Of a stretch of 64,000 nucleotides of DNA, positions 31,565 to 41,683 are shown piece after piece. The position numbers and the translations under genes are program-made. Under the pieces are notes generated by a model. The model ran no database searches. It had not been told where the DNA came from and saw only the letters and a program-made list of their open reading frames with translations. The first letter of the stretch is position 1. Every line of letters starts with the position of its first letter. This DNA is from Fonsecaea monophora (lineage: Eukaryota; Ascomycota; Eurotiomycetes; Chaetothyriales; Herpotrichiellaceae), in the NCBI RefSeq assembly GCF_001642475.1, contig NW_019174032.1, positions 1 to 64,000 on the forward strand, read 5' to 3'.

Positions 31565-32606
31565 TCAGACATCTCTGATGCTGGTGATGGCCGCCAAAAT
31601 AGCAATTGCCACTTGATGCGCTTGTAAGCAGATTTCCTTTACAAGGTAGACAAAGCCCTCAAGGAAAGAGGCGAACCGTGTTAGGATATACTCACCTCCC
31701 GCAGTCGTGACAATATATGAGGAAATGGTCCACGCTGTCTGGGTAATGGCGACCGGGTCAGACCCCGGATCCCGCGGTTTGTACATGTACCAGAAACCAA
31801 TGACCAGACTGAGCACCAGCGGCGTTGCGCTCCAGATGAGGATCTTCCGAATCGACCACGACAGGACCAGCTGGAGCGCATATCTGCCCCTGTCCGGGAA
31901 CCGGTCTCCCTCGTTGAAGTAGTGATGGATCCAGCCTCGCCACATGTTGTCCTTGTCGTGCCAGTCGTGTCGATACGCGGTGTACAGTTCAGCCAGCGCC
32001 GCCTCGGTCTGCCGGTCAATTTCTACAGGAGTGTGGTAGTCGTCTGCGGGATGGCATTCGTAGATTCCAAACCCTCCCACATGTTTCAGCGAGAGGAGTC
32101 GGTGGTGCAGGGGCCGCAGTTTCCAGGCCGTCTTTCGGATCCCTTCAAAGAGATCGACGGGCTTGTCGCCCTTTGACAACGACACCAGCACCTCGCGCTT
32201 CAATCCTGTCGGGTTATCCTGGATGCCGACCACGACATATGCGCCGTCCTGCGCCTCTATGGCTCTCTGCGTCATCTTGGGCCGGGTTCTCATCCCATGT
32301 GACCGCGCGCACTGAGACGGGTGCTTTGTAAGCTGGGCCTTGAGCGAGCTGGACGTTGAACGGGTGAGCCTGGATGGATTTTCCTTGCGTTTGGGGCGGG
32401 GAAAGTGTAGACTAGTTTCAGAGTCTCCTCGATCGGTCTTTTCATCCTGGGCGTCGATTTGGAATGGAAGTGGCTTTACTCCGGCCACCGTCGGGTCTCG
32501 TTCTTCCTGGATGTCCTCTGTCACGCCCAAGCGTTAGCCGAGACCGTGTGTTAAGAATCGTGCTGTGGTAGAGAGGTAGACCTTGCGCTATCCCCGCCCT
32601 CCACAT
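31565..32606 (-). CDS. Two-TM membrane protein, function unknown
   Basis: Exons are 32582-32606, 31696-32517 and 31565-31611, giving about 297 aa; 325 aa if the last intron is retained. The first ATG in the long frame is not at its 5' end, so I use a short first exon (MWRAGIAQ) joined across a weak GTCTAC donor. The middle is a soluble domain (HHRLLSLKHVGGFGIYECHP, DRQTEAALAELY, WIHHYFNEGDRFPDRGRYAL). TM1 is ILIWSATPLVLSLVIGFWYM. TM2 is completed only when the 84-nt intron (31612-31695, GTGAGT...CAAG, no stop, multiple of 3) is removed. The layout resembles fungal proteins of unknown role near DUF6594 genes. Confidence 0.65.
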
Positions 32607-33532
32607 TCTGACTGACACTCTCTTGAACTTTGGAGGACGACAACGAAAAGGTTGACTTTGGTTGGATCGGTATGGGGGGACTGAATACCACAGCAATTCT
32701 TTCTTGATGGTATTTCAGGAATCAAAGAGACAGTAGTTGGACCAAGTCAAGCATTGTCAGAACCATCATCAGATGAACCCTGTTTGGTCGAGCGAACTAA
32801 AAGCCATTGTGCGACCGGACACCGCTCTCTCCGGTGCAGGGCATATACTACTCGCTACTGAGTAGATGGTCATGGGGCACTAACGAGCGACTGTTTAGCT
32901 GCAGGCTGCCTCAGGCTTGACTACCTCGTACTGCGCGTTCAAACATGGAACCATGGTCTCAGGCCCCCCAAGCTACTCTCCTATCGTTGTCCATCACTTA
33001 TTCACACGTCAGGGGGCTCGGGACGATCTTACCTACCGAGTACTCGAAGGCTCTGTGGCACTGAAGTGTGCAATCACCAGAATGCGAGTGTCTGATTGAG
33101 TAACGTGACCACTCGTGCCACTGTCGTGGCCAAGTGGCCTAACGCCGCCCAGCTGCGGCCCGTTGCGTGATCTTGGTATTACGTCACTACACGTAGGAGA
33201 CGGGTAAAGCTTGGCTGGAAACCACTCTGTCTAGCCCCTTGGCAGCCTTGCATTCCCAAAATCTTAAGATACTACAAGGTGAATGGGTGGTCAAGTAGCC
33301 GAGAAACCACTGCGAGGTGCCAAGCAGACAGGCAAAGATGAGGGGTTGTTGCGAGATTGAGGGGGTATATCACTCTAGCGCGAGAGGGAGACCACTTGTC
33401 GTGTACTCGGTAGTAGTCAGCGAAAAGCGGACCAGTCGACTCGACGTCTCTTACAGAATCCAGCAGAGGACAAGCCCAGTCCGTCAATCTATCGTATTGC
33501 ACACCATCTAAGGTTCCAACCAAGCAAATGAT
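32607..33532. other. Intergenic region, no gene seen
   Basis: 926 bp upstream of the two-TM gene and downstream of SCJ1. Only short unsupported frames are present. It has several CGAGTACTCG/GTACTCG-like words (33036, 33407). Confidence 0.5.
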
Positions 33533-34795
33533 CTAAAGCTCATCTTTTACAAATACACTTGGCTCGGGCCTTCCGCTATCCTTCAACAAATCCACGCCCT
33601 TCTTCTTCCTCCATTTCTCCCACACGGCCCAAAACTCCTTTTCCATCCCCGTCTCCATCTGATCCGGCAGCACCACCACATACTGCACATACAGATTTCC
33701 AAAATCGGGGGCATCATGATCGTGTTCGTGAACGTGTCCCTCTCGATAAATGGGCATGCCTTCGCCCTTGATCGTGTCGGTCTGGCCGGGTTGAACGACT
33801 TCGCCGCGCTTGCGGGACAGCGGGACAACGTGCCCGTCCAAGTGCGTAATGTTGCGAGTCCACTCGCCCATCCACGCCTCTCTGAGTGAGAGAACCTCTT
33901 TCCAATATAGGTCGTTGTCCTTCCGCCGGAAGAACACTCCATCAGTTCGCTCCGCCTCGTTCTCGTGGATGCCTGGCTCTGTCTCCATTATGTAGGCGTA
34001 GAGGTTGCCCGCAATGTGGTCGGGATGTTCATCGGCTTCACTTTCAAAAACAAGTCTGTGACCCTTGGGCATTCCCTTCTCGATCACAGCAGTCAAGGTC
34101 GTGGGACCTCTGACGACCTTGTTTCCTCCGCAAACCTTGCATTTGTGTTTGATGCTCTTACCCTGTCCCCCGCACTGGTCGCATCCCATCTGCACTTGTT
34201 GATATATTCCCGGTGCCAGCATGTGCTTCTGGATGACAATACCTCGACCGCCACATTTATGACATGTCTCGACTTGGCCATCCGCAGAACCTGACCCTTC
34301 ACACTCATCACAGATTTGTTGCTTTTCGATTGTAAACTCCGTTTCTCCACCAGTGTAGAAGTCCCGCAACGGTACGTGCAATCGGACTTCTAGATCAGGC
34401 CCTCGCCGCACTCCACTGCCGCCTCCACGACCAAAATGGCCTCCGCCACCGAAAAATCTGGAGAAAAGGTCGAAAGGGTCGTGAGGGTGACCACCTCCAC
34501 CCCCTCCTCGCTTGTGGTTCTCTAGCCCTTCATGACCGTACTGATCGTATATCTTGCGAGTCGTAGGATCAGATAGGGCTTCATATGCTTCTGCCACCTC
34601 CAGAAACTTCTTCTCATCTCCCGTGGCCTTGTCTGGATGGTACTTCTTGGAAAGTTTTCGATAAGCTGTTTTGAGGTCACGTTCTGAGCAAGATCTGTCC
34701 AACCCAAGGATTTTGTAGAGGTCTTCGGCCGCGAGCGAACATGTGATGAGGGCAAAGAGAGGGAGAAGACGGGAGATGAGACGGAGGAGGAGCAT
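33533..34795 (-). CDS. SCJ1: ER luminal DnaJ/Hsp40 co-chaperone, SCJ1/ERdj3-type
   Basis: A single exon of 420 aa. A signal peptide (MLLLRLISRLLPLFALITCSLA) precedes the J domain (about 24-90, HPD in KKYHPDKATG). A Gly-rich linker with Phe residues (DLFSRFFGGGG) follows, then the type I cysteine-rich zinc region with four CxxCxGxG repeats (CDECEGSG, CHKCGGRG, CDQCGGQG, CKVCGGNK), and two beta-barrel substrate domains. The C-terminus is exactly KDEL, the ER-retrieval signal. It stimulates the ATPase of the ER Hsp70 BiP/Kar2 in folding and ER-associated degradation. Full length for the family. Confidence 0.95.
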   Translation of the reverse strand: MLLLRLISRLLPLFALITCSLAAEDLYKILGLDRSCSERDLKTAYRKLSKKYHPDKATGDEKKFLEVAEAYEALSDPTTRKIYDQYGHEGLENHKRGGGGGGHPHDPFDLFSRFFGGGGHFGRGGGSGVRRGPDLEVRLHVPLRDFYTGGETEFTIEKQQICDECEGSGSADGQVETCHKCGGRGIVIQKHMLAPGIYQQVQMGCDQCGGQGKSIKHKCKVCGGNKVVRGPTTLTAVIEKGMPKGHRLVFESEADEHPDHIAGNLYAYIMETEPGIHENEAERTDGVFFRRKDNDLYWKEVLSLREAWMGEWTRNITHLDGHVVPLSRKRGEVVQPGQTDTIKGEGMPIYREGHVHEHDHDAPDFGNLYVQYVVVLPDQMETGMEKEFWAVWEKWRKKKGVDLLKDSGRPEPSVFVKDEL

Positions 34796-36154
34796 GGTGG
34801 GCAGCTTCGCCCTCGCAGGGGCAGAAGGACGGGTTTGTCAGGCGTTTCAAAGCGCAGCAGCACAATTCTATGAACTCGGCGTCATAGTGTGAACAGTCTG
34901 AAGGAACTTGGAGAATGAACCAGGACTAGGTTTGCGCTTGAGCAACGTGGCCGGACAATTTGAGGGACAAGTGTGGAATTGGAGGGTTGATTGATATGCA
35001 CATGCGGCCAACATGTCCATCTCGCGAACAGCGTGTTTGGCCGCATTCTCCACCGGAGTCACAAACTGCGCAATTGGAACTTTTGTTCCTCTGGACCGAT
35101 CCTTGTACCTTGCTGTCGCTTTGCTTGCTCGAGGGTCGACTACTTCTCACCTCCATACACAGCATGAAGGGTTTCGGTGTGCCACATCATACTCGAATAG
35201 GAGAATCCTTGTTGATTCCTGGCGAGGCCATTCTCAATAGAGGCCAATCCCCAAGGAAATGAGAAACCAAGTCTCTTCACCCAGTCAAATTCATCTCCCA
35301 ATTGGGAGGGAGTCCTTGTTTCCATCACCAGGGTCCTTAACAGGAGACATGAAGTCTGCAAGCGTTCAAACATGCCACTGAAGACAGGTGTCTGGCGAGA
35401 ATTCATGTCAACCTCGTGGGATTGACCTTATTAGCCGCATTTTGAACCGATCCAAGGGTTCGGCAATGTACCTATGTAAGTACCTTCTACCAGCCAACAC
35501 CGGTTGTGGGGAATGCCGATCGAATTATGCATGTTCCCAGGTCATTGAGACAGCAGCCGCCTCGTCCGTCTTCTTGCTTGATAAGGAGTGGCTTTCCCTG
35601 GAGCTGCAACTGCAACAAGCAAATCGGCGCAGAGAAAGTAGGAGGCTTCAAGTCCTGATCCAACCAACGACTTCTGCTGCGAGATCTTACTGCCATCACC
35701 CTTATGCGAGCTGTCTCACCGACTGCACAGCCGATGGGAGACATCTGACTACTTCCAGGCTCTCTATCGAGGACTCGTCATATTGTGTTGCCCCAAAAGA
35801 TGGTTGTCCCGTCACGAACGTTCTCAGTATCGAGAGCAAGGTGGCGTTGTTCTGCTGGGTATTTGAATATTGCAACCCTTGGACGAATCTTGTTGTGCCT
35901 CCAATAACACGGTGTGGTGCTGTTGGACTATTCCTTCCCTACGAATGGGTGCACAAGAGCTGTCAAGGTATAAAGACGGTCCTCCGCTTTGAATTTCAAG
36001 GAAATTCCTGCGCTACACGGCTTGCCAGGTGCGGCTCCGAAGGAGTGAAGTTCTTCATATACCTCCCAGCACCTTCTCGAACGACCTTCTGATCTTCCTA
36101 TTCTTCCAGCGGAGGCTGTTGAACTTGATTTGATCATCGCTATTCACTATCACG
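34796..36154. other. Intergenic region with one unsupported long frame
   Basis: 1.36 kb. A plus-strand frame is open over 35388-36092, starting only with GTG; its first ATG is near 35466. It shows no recognisable domain, TM or splice pattern, so I do not call it a gene. Contains the SCJ1 promoter. Confidence 0.45.
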
Positions 36155-36755
36155 ATGCGCACCTTCGAAGCTTGCGCTCTCTGGACCCTGAGTCTATTGT
36201 TAGGCAGCAAGATACTTGTCACTGCGCTCCCCACCTTCGATTACATGTGGACCCATGTGAGGAGTGAACGCTTCTACAGCAGCAGTGGCGAATGTCGATC
36301 AGATGAAGAGGGTTGCTTTTGGCCAGGGTATGCTCTCTTCCTGCTATGGTTCTTCCTGCAAGTGGCCAATGTATAACATGGCCAGCAGCTTCATCCGCCC
36401 AGCTGTTGAACCCAACGAGGAGGGTGACCCGGCGGTGAGGGCCCCCGCGGCTGTGTATCCACATGACACAACTCTGGCTGCCACCGCTACCGACGACAAC
36501 ACCGCTACTTCCTGTACACCAAGCACCGAGACGGCACTCACTGCGGCCGCGGACCTGAGGTACCAACGCCGTGATGAAGACACAGAGGTCATTCCCCCTG
36601 CCGTCCGCTCTCAGGAGACGACTCTCCCTCCCGCCAACCCCACGCCGTACCCGTGCACCGGGCTTGTCCAGCCATGCGAACCGGGCTACAAGGTCTTGCT
36701 GTTCAATGGCCTCTGCATCTGCTATTATCTCGGACCTCGCGGTGAAGCGAGGTGA
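36155..36755 (+). CDS. Predicted secreted protein with Cys-containing C-terminus
   Basis: Exons 36155-36256 and 36303-36755 with a 46-nt GT-AG intron give 184 aa. The N-terminus MRTFEACALWTLSLLLGSKI and following LVTALP look like a signal peptide. A long Thr/Ala/Pro-rich, probably O-glycosylated stretch follows (AATATDDNTATSCTPSTETA). The C-terminus has four cysteines in PCTGLVQPCEPGYK and NGLCICYYLG. No homologue recognised; the size and layout fit a small secreted fungal protein. The start and the splice are plausible rather than proven. Confidence 0.55.
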
Positions 36756-37730
36756 GGTGAGAGAGCTGTGGTCCCAAAAGTCTGGGTGGGCTCCTCCTTC
36801 GCGCGCGCGGAGCGGACTTTGCGGTTCGAACCTCTTTGGCGAAGTACATTACATTTCACCCGTTGTATTACCCCCACTTTTCTTTGGCGAGATTCCTTTC
36901 GAGAGGTGGTGGTAGCAATTGGGTGGAGAGGGTGGGGGGAATTTTGGGCCGCGAGTTCGACTGTGATATGAGTGTGTGTACCTGACAGGTGGCGAGAGGG
37001 AGAGGGTCAGAGAGATATCGAACACGTTCACTATTATCACTAGGTACGAAGCAGAAAGATTGGTCTGGTCTGATCTGAGCTGAGCGAGATTGATTCTTTG
37101 GTATGGTATCGCATAGCATGGGATGGCAGGGTAGGGTGCATGAATATCCTGTTTTGTACTCGCACTCGGCACTCACTCACTCACTCACTCACTCACCGTC
37201 TCTCCGCCCCATGGATTCAGGGTTTTGTATTTTGTATTTTGTATCTTGCGTTCTATATCTCCTTTTCCCCATTCCATACCTAGGGTGCTAGGTAGGTAGC
37301 CATGTACATCTGTTTATCAGTCCATCTTGGTATCTTAGTATCTTGATATCTCGATACAAATTTCTTCCATCGAAAGGAACCAAACATTCTTTAGGGTCGA
37401 GGCTCAATCTCCATGTGAGCAGTTGTCCGTGATAAACCGGTTATATCTTGGTGCCTTGGGCAGGTAGGTACTCTATCCTAAACACTTCAGAGCTCGTGGG
37501 TCGTGTCCCAAATTTTGACTAGTAGGTACCTAGGTAGAGGTGTGTTGTAATGTAATGTATTGTACATAGGATGTATCTGTCGCGAGTCTCGCTGGCGGAT
37601 ACGAGAGTCTATCTTCTTCGCGGGGTGGCTGAGGTCCCCTCGTACAAAAGCAGGATATTACAAGGGAAGAGAGACGCTCTTAAGCAAAAATGGTCAGACA
37701 ATCCTGCTGGGTAAAAGTACAGCCAAATCC
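36756..37730. other. Intergenic region with simple repeats
   Basis: 975 bp between convergent genes, with no gene seen. It holds an ACTC microsatellite (37170-37196), a triple TTTTGTA run (37222-37244), and TATCTTGGTATCTTAGTATC-like repeats near 37325-37350. Confidence 0.6.
37170..37196. repeat. (CACT)n microsatellite
   Basis: Between six and seven perfect tetranucleotide units in the convergent 3' region. Confidence 0.85.
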
Positions 37731-38951
37731 TCAAGGAGTCTCGTTCACGCCCTTGCTCCTCGCAGCCACTAGCTGTTGGAGGTGCTTCTGTTCGGATTGA
37801 TCAAAGGCCCAAGGCGCCGTCTGGTTGTTCACAGTCTGGAGCAACTCCTCCCACGTCAATTGCCCAACTGTTCCGACCGCTCTTCGCAAATACGCGACGA
37901 CGAGAGACACCTTCTCCCAATCCACTTGTTCATCTGCACGATATAGATTTCTCCATACTGCGCTTGCGAGAACCGCGTCTCCCTTGATGAGGCCTTCGTC
38001 GTAGGACGCCAGTATCCCCCGATATTGCAAAAACAGGTCCTTGAGGTATCGACTTCGGATCCCCTGGGCAGCAAGATTGTGCAACAGTATCATCTTGTCC
38101 TCTGCTGCCCTTGAAAAATGCTCGATCAGGTAGCGGTGATAATCCTGATACTCGGTTTCGGATTCGAGCATCGCCCGCAGATTTGTCACGACAACATACA
38201 TGTGCAGAAACGTTACTTGCGACCAGGTCGAGAAGGTAGGCGGCAAATCAAGAGTACTGAACCACCATGAGTCCTTGTTTTCGGGTAGAGGTTGTCCCAG
38301 CTCGGCCCCCTCTTGTGCCGTCGCCTTTGGCGGTCCCTTCCCCGTGAGTATATTCATTCGTTGCTCCTGTGGAATGGTGTAGTCGGCAGGTGCCGCACAG
38401 AATTTGAATATCGCTTCGGTTTGGCCATAGATAGTGTAGGTCCTTGTCGCGGCCGGCATGTTTTTCCTGAGTGATTCGGCAAGGCGGGTAGGGAGACTGA
38501 ACCTGCTCGGAGGGTTGCTGAGGTGCGATTGGATTTGGCGCTGCATCTGTGATACGCTTACACCGGCGCCGGGGAGGGTGGGTTGTGCAGATGATTTGTC
38601 TTTTGGTTCTGGTGGTGGTTCCGACTCGGATTTGGATTGGGGTTCGTTGCTGGGGAACGATGCCGTCACATTGGACGTGACGGTAGGGGCTGTGGTGGGT
38701 GGCAGCGATTGATTCATTGAGGCCTCAGTTCCGCTTCGAGCAGTTTCTTGCCGCCATCTCGAGGAAGTGGACGACAGATAACGTCGCCTGGGAGGAGAGG
38801 AGCTCTGAACTCGTGGAGTCGGGGAAAAGGACTGGTTCACTTTATTGTTGGAGCAGGAACTCAATAAGGGAGTGCAGCGGACATTTGATTCTGCTCTGAC
38901 ACTTTGTCTCAATGCTCGAAGGCATTGAGAGCATATGCTGAATGTGTTCAT
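37731..38951 (-). CDS. CBP3: Ubiquinol-cytochrome c reductase assembly chaperone (CBP3)
   Basis: A single exon of 406 aa. The N-terminus is a typical mitochondrial presequence (Arg/Ser-rich, few acids; RRRYLSSTSSRWRQ) followed by a Pro/Ser/Thr linker. The conserved domain (about 180-370) has YTIYGQTEAIFKFCA, PPTFSTWSQVTFLHMYVV, YLIEHFSRAAEDKM, RYLKDLFLQYRGILASYDEG and AVWRNLYRADEQVDWEKV, all characteristic of Cbp3/UQCC1. Cbp3 with Cbp6 binds the mitoribosome exit and newly made cytochrome b during complex III assembly in the inner membrane. Length is slightly above yeast Cbp3 because of the linker. Confidence 0.93.
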   Translation of the reverse strand: MNTFSICSQCLRALRQSVRAESNVRCTPLLSSCSNNKVNQSFSPTPRVQSSSPPRRRYLSSTSSRWRQETARSGTEASMNQSLPPTTAPTVTSNVTASFPSNEPQSKSESEPPPEPKDKSSAQPTLPGAGVSVSQMQRQIQSHLSNPPSRFSLPTRLAESLRKNMPAATRTYTIYGQTEAIFKFCAAPADYTIPQEQRMNILTGKGPPKATAQEGAELGQPLPENKDSWWFSTLDLPPTFSTWSQVTFLHMYVVVTNLRAMLESETEYQDYHRYLIEHFSRAAEDKMILLHNLAAQGIRSRYLKDLFLQYRGILASYDEGLIKGDAVLASAVWRNLYRADEQVDWEKVSLVVAYLRRAVGTVGQLTWEELLQTVNNQTAPWAFDQSEQKHLQQLVAARSKGVNETP

Positions 38952-39966
38952 CGTGCCGGGTTATAGCAGGGACGAGATGGTGGTGCTAACATTCGAGACC
39001 ATTGTGACAAGGTCTAGAATTTCTCCTCTTCGCGTCCGCAAGCTCCAAAAATTGAGCGCGTCATAGAGCACGATATGGAGATACGTCTGACGACAGATAG
39101 TGTTTGGAAATCACGGAAATTCGAGAAATGCTACGAGATTATTCCGTCAGACAAGTTGATTACGTTTCGGTGACCTGATTGGGCGGACAGATCTCACTTA
39201 GTCATTGAGTTTGGCATGTTTGCACACTTTGCTACAGCGTGGCATCAGTCACATCTGCGCAACAATTCGCCGCTCGGATCTGGTCAAATTTCCATCCTAC
39301 CTCCCTCGTTATACCTGGAGCAGCTAGATTTTCGCCCCCCCTTTCGCCCTTCACATGCTGGCTGCTCTAAAAATGGAGTTGCTGACTGACACTGGACCCT
39401 TTCTCTTCGGGCTCTTAAGCTGAAGCTTTCCTATGCAAGTGCTTACCGAAGCTTGTCTGAGAGAAAGCCTCTCCATCAATCGCTTACACGCTTGCAGCCC
39501 CCGAGCTGAATTAAACTCTTCCAACGCCCCCTGCGGCGCTTGATCGTACCTGAATTTCCCTTCTTGGTCATCGTCTTCCCGCCGTGGCTCTATATGGATT
39601 GGCCTCGTTCCATTCCCAAGGACTGGAAGAGACACGAAGGATTGAAGGACACAACTGATGATCCTTGATGAAAAGAGACGAGCCATGTTGCGCGTTTGCC
39701 TGTTACCAGTTTGCGATGAAGGCCTTAGAATTACCGAAAGGTTATCAGTCCATGTGGCTGAGGATGATCCTCAGCCGGGGTCAATGTTGCCCGCTTTTGG
39801 TAGTGCTTACGGCCCAGCAGATTGCCTCACGAACAGCCCCCCCTCCGCTCACGACGGTGGCCGTATAACACATGGCTGATCCCTCCTGATCCCTCACTTT
39901 CTCACCCTCTGTGCTGCATCTTCAATTCTTCCCAGCGGGTTTTCAGTAATTTTTCTTTCCTGCACA
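38952..39966. other. Divergent intergenic region, CBP3 and Rds1-like gene
   Basis: 1.02 kb with promoters of both genes. A pyrimidine-rich stretch lies near 39890-39960, just before the Rds1-like ATG. Short frames here (39351-39686 minus, 39658-39879 plus) are unsupported. Confidence 0.5.
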
Positions 39967-40995
39967 ATGGCAGCCATGTCGTCCCTTTTCATTCCCGTCG
40001 CTCTTTCTTTCGCCAATTCTGTTCTTGCAGCACCTGCGCCAATGGTCACTGGCACCAATTTACCTGGTAATATCGCTCAACAAGCAGGTGGTGGCCTCCC
40101 GAATCAACCTGGCAGCCCGCATGTCTCCCAATCTGGGTTGTCTGCTTTCCAGCTCGCCAACTTCCTGGAGAATCTGGAGTCCGCTTTCTTTCAGGAAGGA
40201 CTAATGAACTTTACACAATGGGGAACCGGAGGACAGACGAACGGTGTGAGCAACATGGTCGTGGTATCACACATTGCTGCTCAAGAAGAGGTTCACGTTG
40301 CGTCCATCGTGGGGTTGCTGCAAGCAAATGGTGCTCAGGACGTCGCTCCATGCGAGTACAACTTCCCCACCACGGATGAGACCAGCTTCCTGGCTTTGGG
40401 GAACATCATCACCACAGTCGGCATTGGCGCTCTGATTGCCCTGGCAGATGGTCTTTCCACGACTGATCCTGGCTTGGAGGCCACTGTCGCCTCGATTCTT
40501 CCTGTGGAGTCCCGTCACGACGCCTTTTTCCGCATGACCGCAAACGAGATCCCGAATCCTACCACATTCGAGACACCGATCAGTGCCATTTGGGCCTACA
40601 ACTTGGCCCTCGACTTCATCGTCGGAAACTCATGCCACAACTTGCCTTCGTCCATCACTTCTCTCCCCGTCTTCCCTGACCTGGGAATTGTCGGCTATGG
40701 TGGACCATCATTTGCAAACCCTAGCGCCCCCGGTAAATTGATCTTCAAGGTCGGCCAACCAACCATGCTCCCTCAAGGGTGGAACTCGGGACCACTGTAC
40801 ATGGCTTGGGTCAACCAAAACAACGTCCCTGCATACACTGCCGTCACCCAGCAGGGCGATGAACTGCACGCAGATGTGCACCCAGGAATGTTTGGGCTTG
40901 CGTTCGCGGCACTGACGAACCAAAACACCGCGACCAATATCAATGACTTGACCAAGGCAACGCTGGCTGGACCCTTGCCAATCCCACTTACCTGA
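39967..40995 (+). CDS. Rds1-like secreted ferritin-fold protein (Ferritin_2)
   Basis: A single exon of 342 aa. A signal peptide ends near LAAPAP. The ferritin-like four-helix core is visible: FQLANFLENLESAFFQEGL, VSHIAAQEEVHVASIVGLLQ, LGNIITTVGIGALIALA, and VESRHDAFFRM. The Glu and His residues (ESAFF, EEVH, ESRH) sit where related proteins hold a di-metal site. This family includes fission yeast Rds1, a stress-responsive secreted or surface protein. Biochemical role unknown. Complete. Confidence 0.88.
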   Translation: MAAMSSLFIPVALSFANSVLAAPAPMVTGTNLPGNIAQQAGGGLPNQPGSPHVSQSGLSAFQLANFLENLESAFFQEGLMNFTQWGTGGQTNGVSNMVVVSHIAAQEEVHVASIVGLLQANGAQDVAPCEYNFPTTDETSFLALGNIITTVGIGALIALADGLSTTDPGLEATVASILPVESRHDAFFRMTANEIPNPTTFETPISAIWAYNLALDFIVGNSCHNLPSSITSLPVFPDLGIVGYGGPSFANPSAPGKLIFKVGQPTMLPQGWNSGPLYMAWVNQNNVPAYTAVTQQGDELHADVHPGMFGLAFAALTNQNTATNINDLTKATLAGPLPIPLT

Positions 40996-41683
40996 GCGTC
41001 CGTATGAGGTGGCGGAGTTGGTCGAAGATTGAATGCTATTCACGAACGTGACAGCTGGCGGGTGGCGCCGAGGAGTTTGCGAGGATAAAGAGGGTACTGG
41101 TCTCTTGAATATTGAGCAGGAAGGGGAGACGAGCTTTGTATGCGTTAGCCATCAGGTTGGAATCCATTCTCATACCTTTTCCAACACAATGTGTCTTGTC
41201 CGTTCTTTGCGCTCTGTACTCCAGTATGCCCTATTTTTTTGGTGATACTTGTTTGTCTTGGACCATCCACCCATACGGCCGAATGGTCTTTGGTCGACAT
41301 TTTTCTCCATGTTCCTGATCCACGACGGCCACTGACGCCTTTTCAAGATGCACAGGTTTTATACCTACAATACCGCCATGGTGGCTTTGGCCCACTTCTC
41401 TCTTGAGTTCGTGTTCGGCATTGTATTTAGATCTGTAGTGGGCGGGCACTATTACGAGAGCCAAGGGGCGGGTACTTCCACCGAGTTATGACCTCGTCCA
41501 CTTCACTTCACTTCTTCGCTCTCTCAGTACATCCGACTCCATCTCTTCTCGGCTCATTGTTATCTTGACAGAATTAATCATTAGCCATGTGCGCGCTTCA
41601 ACTCACCTCTCCTGAAAATACAAGCGCTGTTTTCCGGCCTGAATGCGATATCTGAGATGATTCTTGCTGGGTGACATTTGATC
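40996..41683. other. Intergenic region, no gene seen
   Basis: 688 bp between two tandem genes. Open frames are short, overlapping and without support. TCTCAGTACATCC and TCACTTCACTTC words lie near 41508-41530. Confidence 0.5.

Noticed and set aside
35388..36092. 234-codon open frame on the plus strand
   Set aside because: Begins with GTG, no domain, TM pattern or splice support; its codons show no protein-like pattern to me.
36820..36834. GGTTCGAACC resembling a tRNA B box
   Set aside because: No A box 30-60 bases before it and no acceptor-stem pairing.
14667..37196. Short tandem repeats considered as CRISPR or transposon signals
   Set aside because: They are simple microsatellites at separate places; no spaced repeats, terminal inverted repeats or transposase genes were seen.
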